This document shows positions 11,796 to 23,700 of a stretch of 64,000 nucleotides of DNA, piece after piece; position 1 is the first letter of the stretch, and every line of letters begins with the position of its first letter. This DNA comes from Mesorhabditis belari (taxonomy: Eukaryota > Nematoda > Chromadorea > Rhabditida > Rhabditidae), in assembly GCA_958450365.1 (NCBI GenBank), contig CAUEEP010000934.1, positions 422,001 to 486,000 on the forward strand, in the 5' to 3' direction. Made by a program: the position numbers and the translations under genes. Below the pieces are notes generated by a model. That model saw only the letters and a list, made by a program, of their open reading frames with translations. It was not told where the DNA came from and searched no databases.

Positions 11796-14700
11796 ATGCT
11801 CACACGCAACATCGATATTCCTGAAAGTTCCCCTTTCTCGGCCCAATTTAGCACTTACAAATCCAAGCAAAGCCCAAGAGAGGCGATCAGCGTAAGTGAA
11901 TTTGGGATGGACATGATTGCGCGTTATGCAGGATAAGTCCGAAAACGATCCCCCCGGGATTCCGCATATCTCTGAATGTCACAATCTTCCAACTTTAACC
12001 ACATTCTTACTGTAAAAGCTAGTTTCCTTTAAATAAGCAGATGAGCGTGAATCTCTCCACGCAAACACTGCAATTCCGCTTGGCGCCGATCAACCAGGCG
12101 CCTGAGCCGTCGATTCTCATGTTTCCGACGCTTTTGTGCCAGATTTTCAATGGTAATTAGCTCGATTACATTACGCTTTCTAAAAGGCACTTATTTTAGA
12201 CAATAGGAACCGTATTGGAACCATATTAGATCAAAATAGGAAGCGTATTGGGGAACCGTATTAGATCAAAATAGGAAGCGTATTGGAACCGTATTGGAAC
12301 CGTATTGGAACCGTATTGGAACCATATAAGATCAAAATAGGAAGCGTATTGGAACTGTATTGGAACTGCCCACTAGTTCGATCAGCCCAATTTTCCCTTC
12401 ATTCGACAAGGCAAAATTGGGCTAATTAGGTGAAAAATGGCGGTCAGATTATGAAATTTTTTGAAAATAGATGTCTTTCAGAAAATTCAGCCATGTCTTG
12501 ACTGAATATTTTGAAATTACATTAGCATTCACGTTTTTTTGAATGAGAGAAGTGCTTTTCTTGATCACAAAACTTTTAGGAACATCAAAATTCTCTCAAT
12601 TAGCGCCTAAATGAGGCACTTCTCCATTTTTTTTCGCCCCGAAAATCCTTGTTTATTGTTTTTTCAAAGGGAATAGCTGAAAAGCTCCAAAAACACTTCA
12701 TTTATCCATTTTCAGCCCTTTTTTCTCAAAAATTTCGAAATTTTGTCGACTACAAATAAGTGTTGCGATTTTTTCTCTGCCTGGGAATTTTTTTTGAGAA
12801 TCAATAAAATCTGCTTTTTTTTCTAAATTTGAAAGAATTTTACCCATTTTAGACGGTACTTGAAAGGCCACTAATTGGCGATTCAAAAAATTACGAGAAT
12901 TTCCTTGATTGGGCAAAAAATCAGCGAAAATGTGCCTACTTTGAGCTTAAATTTATAAACACACCCTTCCTAGCGCACTGGATTCTTCGTTTTTCTTGTA
13001 AAATAATGCATTGCTGTGAGGAAATGAAGAATTCAGTGCACGAGAAGTGCACGAGAAGGAATTCACTGCAATGCACTGCAATTCAGCCTTTACGAGTGAG
13101 CATAAAGTATTGGGTTGGTGAATTGAAAAATGCGGGACTTTGAACTAAAATTTATTCAACATAAAACCATCAATTCATTCCAAATAATTTCCATTATTAT
13201 CGACGACTTCTGCCCATTTTACAGGCAATTTGCGGATTCCTCTTTCGTGATAGGATTTTGGTTTGTGTGTGAGACAAGTGTGAGACTCAAAAATGGAGGA
13301 CTGGAGAAGTCCGATGTCCCAGTTTGAGCACTTTCTTCAAAAGAAACCCATTTTGGTGTCAATAGAAAAGCTGTAGAGAATCAAAAATTAGGCTTATAGC
13401 CAAATTTCCAAAAAGATACACTTAGTAGTTTCGCTTAAAATGCAAGTTTTGTGAAAATTCGTAAATTTGGCATTTCTTGAAAACCAGTTTTTTGAATCGT
13501 TCTGAAAATTTGGATATAAGCTTCATTTTTGATTCTCTACAACTTTTCCATTGACACCAAAACACTTTCTTTTGAAGAAAGTGCTCAAACTGTCACATAT
13601 GACAATAGCCGGCAGTTTTCAATTCACCAACCCAATATATTGACTATTTTAACGATCATTTGATGCAGAATGAAATTACGCATCGAATGACACCAAAAAC
13701 AACTTAAAATATAATATTCATGCAAAATGAAATATTGGTTAAAATACGGCTGAAAAAATGCCCGTACAGTAAGGCAGACAGAAAGACAGACAGAAAGGCA
13801 GACAGAAAGACAGACAGAAAGACAGACAGATACCGTAACCCCCCCTCCCTCCTTTTCCGCCATTTCATTTGTGAAAATTCGTCAATTTGGCATTTCTTGA
13901 GAACCAGTTTTTGAATGGTTCTGTAAATTTGGATATAAGCTTGATTTTTGATTCTCTACAACTTCTCCATTGACACCAAAAAGGGTTTCTTTTGAATAAA
14001 GTGCTCAAAGTGTCACATATGACAATAGCCGGCAGTTTTCAATTCACCAATCCAATACATCTATTTCGGATTTTTGAACGTTTCCTTCATTCAAAGAACA
14101 AACGGTTTCTTAGGGTATTTTTTTGGAAAAGCAATGGGCTCAGAATTTTGAATGCAGCGTGGACAGGAGAGTGGACAAGCTGTCGTTACGCATATTTCTC
14201 ATAGCTCAAAGCAGCCAGTTTCTGTATTGAAATACGGGAAATTCGTGAAAAAGCTTTATTAGCTTTTTTCTTTAAAATTTATAAAAAATATTTAAAATTA
14301 TAATAACAAATTGATTTTCTAGTCTGCACCCGTCATCCATTGCCGATCATTTCCGATTCATCGATGAAAAGCACCGTTGTGCTCGTTGGTGAAGACGCTG
14401 AATTGTTGTGTAAAGTGACGGATTTAGGAAGGCATAAAGTGAGTATAATTGAAAAAAAAGCTGCTCTATATAAAGAATTTAATCTGCTAAACATTTGCTA
14501 TCTGCTAGCTGCTAACTGCTAACTGCTATCTGCTAACTGCTATTTACTCTACCATATATTTATTCAAACTCCTTTTTCCTAGGTAGCTTTTGCACGAGCC
14601 GGTCAACCGCCCCGTTTGATCTCGTTTGATGAAAAAGTTGTGGTTAATAAACTTTCAAATAAAATAAGCTATCAAATAAATAAAGCTAAATTGTCTATTT

Positions 14701-17700
14701 TACTCAAATCTGTAGAAAATTCGAAAATATAGATCTTTCGAAACGTTCAAAAGTATGAGTTACGATCTCGTGGTGGACCGCAAGCTGACGAATGGACTCT
14801 AGTGATCAGAAATGCGAAGGTAAGAATGAAATGGAAATAAATGAAGGAAATGAAGACAAGAAATGAAGAGAAAGAGGAAAAAGGGCAAGTAATTAAGAAA
14901 GAAAAAGTAAAGAAATGAATGGCAAACAATTTTGAACCAAGGGGAATCGAACCCGACAAAAGAACTCACAAAAAATCCCGATCTTCCGCTTAGCAGCCAG
15001 CCGCTCTACTAGCCAGCTATTGGCATCATCTTCCCACAAGAAGAAATAGGAAACACAAGGGAGAAATAGAAGGAAATACCCGACTTCAGACTTTAGAACT
15101 TCAGAACCGATTTAAAGCTGATAATATTGGCCAAATACTATGCTAGACCCCACCAAATTTGCATTGCGAAAATTTGGCAATGATCTTAAATGGAACTTAA
15201 ACGGAACTTTTCAGGAAGAAGATCGAGGCAATTACACCTGTCAAGTCAACACCGATCCCGTGATCTCGAAAATGGCGGTGGTTGAGTTGAAAAGTGAGTG
15301 CTTAGAGAGGATACTATAATAATAAATAATAATATAATAATCTTAGAGAGGTTTACTAGAACAATTTCTACAATTCAACATTGCATTCTTCTTTACTACC
15401 CCACTACTCCAACTGGGTTCTTAGAATTCGATTCCACCTCTAGCTCTAGAGATAATACCAGACTTTTGTCTCAGAACCAGATCCCAGACTCTAATAGTTT
15501 GATTGTTGTTTAAGTACAATGGTTTTAACAGGATCAAGAATTTGTATCAAGAATTCAGCCAATTTGAGGCATAGATTAATCTCAACAGTTTGAGCATAGT
15601 GAAAAAAGAAAAAGAAAAACAGGAAGCGGGACCGAACCCTGATCCTGTGGGTGGAAGCCTAATGCGTTCTCCACTAGCCCACCGATGCACATCTTCCCTC
15701 TTAAGTTTAAAAGCGTTTTAAACCATCTGACGCTAAAAGAGCCCCCAATTGCCAGCTCGCGAGTGATTACGCGACCGCACAAAGAACTTCCCACTAGTCT
15801 TTTCTGGAATTTTTCTTTTGCTTTTTGGATGGCCTAAAAAGAAGATATTTAGCTGTAAATTTGTACCCGGGGATTTTCGGGGTCAAGGAATCGATTGAAG
15901 CTATTCATTTTATTCATTCGATCAATTAGAGCTGGATTTAATTGCTCTAAACTTCTAGATCAATTTGGAAGATTATATGCATCGAACTTTTCTAAACACT
16001 TGACTTCACAAAGTCCACATGTTTCTATATAGTTTCTTTCAATATTCGACTCATTCATAATTACGGGTAAGTCTTCAGAGAGCTCAAAAAGAAGAAGGGG
16101 GAAAAGGGAGGAGCTGGGAAATGCGGTTATAAGGCAAGGGGTAAAGGCTGAGGCTAAAGCTGATCCCCTTTGAGCTTTTCCTAGGTTCCCAATCTTCAAG
16201 ACTCCCCATTCATTTGCATGCGAATTCAATTTGGTTCTTGGCTTTCGGGGTTCTTTTCAAAAAGAGATATCTTCTGGCTTTTGAAAGGTGAATAGAGAAA
16301 GTTCTCGGAAAATGGACTCTCTGGAGATAAAGTTAGATAAAAGTAGACAAGTTAAACTTGGGTCTAGTTACGGCAAGCCTTTAAACGGGTCTAGTTACGC
16401 CTAGCCAGCCTAAATTTACTACAGTACTCTTGAATCAATTTAATTTAGCGATTTTCTAAATGTCCATATGAGATTTTGACTTAAATTTTGCGGGAAAAGC
16501 AGCCGAATTCACCTAATTACTCTAAACAAGTCTATCACCTGGAAGAAGAAGAAAGAAAGAAGAAATTAGAAGAAAAGATCAGCGGGAGATCCAGCAATGA
16601 ATGAGAGAAAAGAGGAATTGTTTAGCTGAAATTGAAAGCTGAAAGAATTGAGATAATTGCTATGGCTAGAGCTAGATTTACATTGTCTTGTAAAACAGCA
16701 GGATCTCAAAATAATCTAGCACATTGAAGCAACTAATAACACGTTCAGTTCCTCCATCCGTCTCGCGAAACACTCCGTCGGCTGTTGAGGTACGCGAGGG
16801 ACACAATGTGACACTCAATTGCAAGGTGAGTTGGAAGAGATTTGGACAGAGATGAAAGGATTGGCTTTCCTGCTGACAGGATCAGGATCAGGATTGGCTT
16901 TCCTGCTGACAGCTAGAGTTGTTTCAACAGAGCTCTAGCTCTAGAGCTCCAGAGCTGAAAACTAGGTCAAAACTCAAAGCCAAAGCTAAAAGCCAAAACT
17001 CAAAGCCAAAGCACAAAGCCAACGCTCAAAGCCAAAGCACAAAGCCAAAGCTAAAAGCCAAAGCTCAAAGCCAAAGCTCAAAGCCAAAGCTAAAAGCCAA
17101 AGCTCAAAGCCAAAACTAAATCCTAAAGTCTATATCAAGCTTCTAGGCTGAAGGCACCCCGGAACCGTCTGTAATCTGGCGGAGAGCCGATCGACAAATC
17201 ATTCGTTTCAATGGAGCCACTGGATATGGAGGTGGATAGACTAGATTGCGCTTTTCTCAGCTAATCCATCTCAGAGATTACTGTAGATCTGTAGTCTGTA
17301 GTCTGTAGTCTGTAGATCTGTAGTCTACTGTAGTCTTTCGAGATTAATGTAGGAAAATCTTAAAAGCTATTAATCAATACCGACTTTTTCTGTGTCGTGT
17401 TGATCCGGTTTGTTTACCTTTTCCCAGTCCGTTAACCCCTATTACCTAGGTGGGATGAATTCAGGTCAATTATAGCCTTTAGGCAACAGGACAGAGTGTT
17501 TTGCTGAATGGAAATCCTGGGCAATGCAACTACAAATTACCGGCATCCCGACGAAATTAGAGACCCGGTGAATAAGGATTTGATATTTAAAGTCCTAATG
17601 ATTTAGGCTTATAAAGGTATAGGTTCTTCTCGGAAATCCGGCTCTTTTGATGGGTCTTCTCATTGTGAAAAGCTTTTATATTCAAAACTCAAAGCTAATT

Positions 17701-20700
17701 CGATTTTCTTGACTTTTCTTGGGACAAAGAGTTAAAAGAAACTCCGCCAATGGATTCTACGACCCTGAAAAGCCCGGGGGCAAATTTTTAATATTAAATC
17801 TTATTTGATAATGATTTACAGAACGAGAAATCCCTGTGTAAATGGCGAGGTGTTCTTTCTGCGGCCAAGTAATCGCTTTCCATCTGGCAAACGGTCCTGG
17901 TATGGGGTGCTTGGCTTTGGACGAAGTGAACGAGGTGGAGCGACGGACGAGATGAACGAACGAGGCTTCGCTGACCCCATACCAGGGCCGTTTGCCAGAT
18001 GAAGAGCGATTACGCGACCGCACAAAGTCCTGGCCAGCCAGGGATTTCTCTTGCTCGCTGAATGATTCTTAAATAAGATTTAGAGTTTAAAATTTGTGCT
18101 TTTCAGGGTCGTAGAATCCATTGGTGAAATTTATTTTAACCGTTTGTCTCAAGAAAAGTCCCAAGAGAATCCAAATTGGCTTTGGATTTTGGGAGGAAGA
18201 TAACCAAGTACCTATCTTTCCATAAATTTTACATAAAATCTCTATGAGAAAGCAATAGCCATAAAACAACGCAGCCACTTATAGTAATTGACCTTAGAAA
18301 GGGCGGATGATGGGCTATGTGCATTTGTGATTGTTTCTTTTCTTTTCTCTATTTCGCCTAGGGATCCTTATAAACTGGGCAAGGGTGTCTAAGAATGAGC
18401 TCCATATGGTGAAGGGGTACCCCTTGAAAAGTTGTTTGGTATCCTGAACCCTGGGACCCACCAATTATCCCCCGCCCAGCAATGACTCTGTATTGTTTGT
18501 GTGTCTGAATTCGAGATGAGTAAACAAGAAGGATTCTAAGGGTATTTACATGACTTTTTTCTGACCACAAAGCTTTTAGATAATTATAACTGGTGATAAA
18601 AGTGAGTAGTAGACTCAGAAAAGACATTTAGAGCACAAAGATCAGCTTAAAGCTTGAGAAAAGTGATGATTTAATGCACTGCGTTTACAGAGTACACGAA
18701 AGAGTACAGAGTACATGTACAAAGTACACGAAAGACTACAGAGTACACGAAACTAATAAATTTTCACCTACTATCTGATTTTTTTTTGCATTGTTTTCTA
18801 TTTCATTTTCTCACCCTAAGGATTTTTTGCGTAAACATTGAGAGAATTTTTCGGGGGATTTCTTTTTCCCACGAGTTTTCGGTTTCATTCAATCCAGGTT
18901 TTCCCTTCAAAATCCTTTGTTTTCACAAAAATAACATGTACTTGAAGAAATTTCGAAAATCGGGATCCATTCGAAGTTAAAAGGAAGAAAAATTGTGTGC
19001 TAGAAGATCTGCGTTTCTGTGAGCACAAAAAGCCGTTCGTTTCCAATCGTTTCTAAGGATTGGGATTTAGGGAATCGGGAAAAACATTTGGATTGGATTT
19101 GGAACATTTGGATTTTAAAATGATTGCTTTGCTTAAAATGATTTTCATTAAAACTAGATTTTTATTTCAATATTTGTTCAGCAACAATTCACAAAGGAGC
19201 ACAATTGGATTTGATTCGCGTCTCGCGGAAACACATGGCCGAATATGTTTGCGTCGCGTCAAATGGAATCCCGCCGGATGAGAGTTGGACGGTCAGACTC
19301 ATGGTCACTTGTAGGTTTTAGAATATCAACTAATTTTCATATATTCACTTAACATTCTTCTTACAAAGTACAACAATTGTAGCTATTAGACTTCAAACAC
19401 GCGAATTTCCGAGCATGAATTGAACATTTGCTACTTGCGACCTTTTTCCGAGAAAATCCTGGCTTGGCGCTTTAAAGCGTGGTAAAACTACCGTACCACT
19501 CCTAATTTGCGCGAAATTTCATTTTTTCATTTTTCTTCATTTCATTTTATTCTTTTTGCATTTTTCTGATGTGGTCGCGTTTGTTTTTGCGGGAAACAAA
19601 GAGGATAAAGCTAAGTTACATTTTTAACAGCATTTTCTGTGGCGGAAGCTTTGTTTGTAGAGTTTTTTAGATCCACTCGCTTTCCGACGATCTGCTCCAC
19701 GCATTTGATGCCGACTAATCTTAAGTTAAGTGGTTTTTATGATTTTCTTTGGCAGAAGCTTTGTTTTTGTGACTTTTTAGTTGAAAAAACATTGAAACAT
19801 TGAAAAGAACGCAAAAAGAATAAAATGAATGCCAACTAATGTTAAATTAAGTGGTTTTTATCATTTTCTATGACGAAAGCTTTGCGTTATTTGCGTTTTT
19901 GCGCGAAATTTCATTTTTCTTCATTTCATTTTATTCTTTTTGCGTTTTTTCAATCAAAAAGTCACAAAAACAAAGCTTCTGCCATAGAAAATGATAAAAA
20001 CCACTTAATTTAGCATTAGTTGGCATTCATCCTATTCTTTTTGCGTTTTTTCAACTAAAAAGTCACAAAAACAAAGCTTCTGCCATAGAAAATGATAAAA
20101 ACCACTTAATTTAGCATTATTTTGCACTCATTCTATTCTTTTTGCGTTCTTTTCAATGTTTCAATGTTTTTTTCAACTAAAAAGCCACAAAAACAAAGCT
20201 TCCGTCATAGAAAATGATAACAACCACTTAACTTAACATTAGTTGGCATCAAATGCGTGGAGCAGATCGTCGGAAAGCGAGTGGATCTAAAAAACTCTAC
20301 AAACAAAGCTTCCGCCACAGAAAATGCTGTTAAAAATGTAACTTAGCTTTATCCTCTTTGTTTCATGCAAAAACAAACGCGTCCACATCAGAAAAATGCA
20401 AAAAGAATAAAATGAAATGAAGAAAAATGAAAAAAAATGAAATTTCGCGCAAATTCGGAGGGATACGGTAGTTTTACCACGCTTTAAAAGCGCCAACCCA
20501 GGATTTTCTCGGAAAAATGTCGCAAGTAGCAAATGTTCAATTCATGCTCAGAAATTCGCGTGTTTCAAGTCATTTCCTTCAACAAATCATGACACTTGAA
20601 GTAAATTTATCATTTTTAAATTCAAATATCTAAATTAGTAGTGCTAACTAGATGATTAAGGATGCTTAAAAATAAGTACTGCAAATACTTTCCCATTTTG

Positions 20701-23700
20701 AGTTCTACATTCTCAAATCTTCCCTTACTACGTTTTTCTTTTTAATCCAGCTCATTAAAAATCACTAACGGCTTGATCTACGAGAAAAATCCTTGTGTGA
20801 ACCAATAATATGCAAATTTTCTTCGTTTCTTTCCCTCAAAATTTCACTTTTCTCGTAGATCTTGAAGAAAAAAAGGGAGAATTCAATTATTTTTGTGAAA
20901 GGGAAAAGGATAGGGAAGAAAGTTGCGAATCCCTATTCAATGGGGATCAATTCTGGGGGTTATCTTGGGTTTAAAACCTAAAATTTTGTATTTTAATAGA
21001 TTACGATAAAAATATGACTCAAAATTTTCTTTATTTCAGTTGTGCCGCATGTGCTCGCCAAGCACGACACCGTCTCAGCAAAGCGCGGATCAGGTGAACA
21101 TCTTTTCTCTTTTATCAAATCTCTTTTTTCGAATAAGTCTTTTCGTTGCATATTTTTGTTTAAAAAAATTCAAAAATCCACTAATTAATCACTAATTTTC
21201 TCTAAATAAAAAGTGTTTATTATTAAAATTTCCATCTTTTAAAGTCAATTTCGGTTCACTTTTGAGCAAATTCAAGGGTGAAAACACGGGTTTTTCGTTA
21301 AAAACGATAAAAATCTCTAGGAAGAAATTGGTTGAATGAATTTCTCTGAAAATTTGGCTATATACGAAACGCTTTGTGCTCTATCTTTTGTCTATTGACA
21401 CGAAGATAGGTTTTCTTAAGCTAAAGTATCTAAACCGTATCATCGACTACCCTTTTTCGTCCTTTCTTAACTACCCGGCTTTATGCTTTCAAAATAATGC
21501 TCCAATGTCTGCCAGACCAATTTCTCTCAAAATTTGGCTATATGCCAAAGTTTCCGTGTTCTATTTTTATCTATTGACACGAAGATAGGTTTCCTTAGCT
21601 AAATTGTCTAAAGCACATCGAGCCGTCGCCCTTTTTGCCTACCCGACTTTACGCTCCCGAAAAAATCCAAAAATAAGACATTTTAAATCCGTTTTATCTT
21701 GTTTTGTAGAAAAATAATAGACCTTTCTAATGAAAGAAATCGTTTTTCAATTGTTGCATTTGTTGGTTTTAAACAAAAGTACAAAAAAGGAAAGACATAA
21801 AAAAAACAAAAAAAAACAAATCTTTTCCTAAAAATTATCATTTATAATTAAGATTTTTACAAAATAAACTTTAATTTATATCCAAAAATATCTTTTAACG
21901 ATTTTTTTCTAGTCGCTCGTTTGGTTTGCGATGTGGAAAGCTGGCCTCGACCTGAGGTGACATGGGAGAGAAATGGAAATTTCATATTTGACTCCGATCA
22001 CTATGCAACAGTAAGAAAATTTGGAAAGACTTTAAAGATCTAAAAATTTCGATACTTTCCGTTTATATCTCCTCATTATTATTCCCGTTATGCGATTGTT
22101 GGATCTTTTAGACGCTTTTAGACGATTGTAGGATCTTTTCCCATTCTTTTCTCATTGGCTAACTTTGAGCTTAGATTTCTTGGCATTGGCCTGTCCAATT
22201 TCAATAATTTTTATACCAATCGATAGAGAAAGACTTGACGCATCTAATGATATTAAGAACATTTCAATTGGACAGCTCAACACCGAGATATTTGAGCAAA
22301 GTTGCCAATGGCATTCTAACTTTGAGCTCAAATTCCTTGGTGCTCAGCTGTCCAATTTCAATAGTTTTTATACCAATCGATAGAGAAAGACTTGACGCAT
22401 TTAATGATACTAAGAACATTTCAATTGGACAGCCCAACATCAAGAAATTTGAGCTCAAAGTTAGATTGTCAATCTTTTGTTTTGTCGAAGCTTTTTAAAA
22501 TGCAAATTTTATTGCAAATTTTAAGGAGCTTTGAAAGTATCAAAATTTCTTTACAGTTGGTGAAAATAGAAAGAATTTTTATGCAATTCCTAATTCCTAA
22601 AGACTAAACTTTCCTTTTCCAGAGTCAAATCGTCTCACAGCCTTATCATACTTCCCATATTCTCGAGATTCGAAAAGTTGATATCGATCATTATGGAAAT
22701 TACAGGTAGAACTTGTCTGAAATTGGCTAAATATCTAAATCTTTATATATCTATATATCTAAAGATCTAGATATCTAAAGATCTAAATATCTAAAGATCT
22801 AAATATCTAAAGATCTAAATATCCAAATATCTAAAGATCTAAAGATCTAAATATCTAAATATCTAAATATCTAAATATCTAAATATCCAAATATCTAAAG
22901 ATCTAAATATCTAAATATCTAAACATCTAAATATCTAAACATCTAAATACCTATATATCTAAAGAGCTAAAGATCTAAATATCTAAAGATCTTAAATTTC
23001 AATTCAATTGAGCTATTGAAAAACTAATGAAAATAATTCAGGTGTATCGCCAAGAATGAGAACGGTCACCACCATGCGGATATTCATTTGCAAAGTAGGT
23101 TTTGTGAATGTGAATGGAAAGCGTTAACTTTGATTTCTCTATAAATATCTGTAAATATAAATAAATCTGTAACTAGAATCTTGATTTTCTAGTTTCTTAG
23201 TGCATTTCTTGAAAAGAATCCCGTGCATGAAGTTTAAACAGTTTTGAAATGAGATCAAAGGCGGTATCAGGGCCGTATCAAGGCTGTATCAAGGCCGTAC
23301 CAGGGCTGTATCATGGTTATATCAGGGCCGAATGAGGGCCGTATCAAGGCTGTATTAGGGCCGTATCAGGGCTGCCCCAAGGCCGTATCAGGGCCGTATC
23401 AGGGTTCTATCAGAGCCGTATCAGGACCGTATCAAGGCCGTATCAGGGTTCTATCAGAGCCGTATCAGGGTTCTATCAGGGCCGTATCAGGCCGTATCAA
23501 GGGTTCTATCAAAAAAGTTCTCTCATTTTCCACAATATGCTTCTTTTTTCAATTTCTCTTTTAAATTACTCGATTTATAAATAAATCTATAAATAAATCT
23601 ATAAATAAAATCTATAAAAACTCGTAAGAACAGTCTTAAACTTTTCAATTTTCAGCCGATCCCGACTACGATGGAAATCACGTGAACACGGGCACAATGG

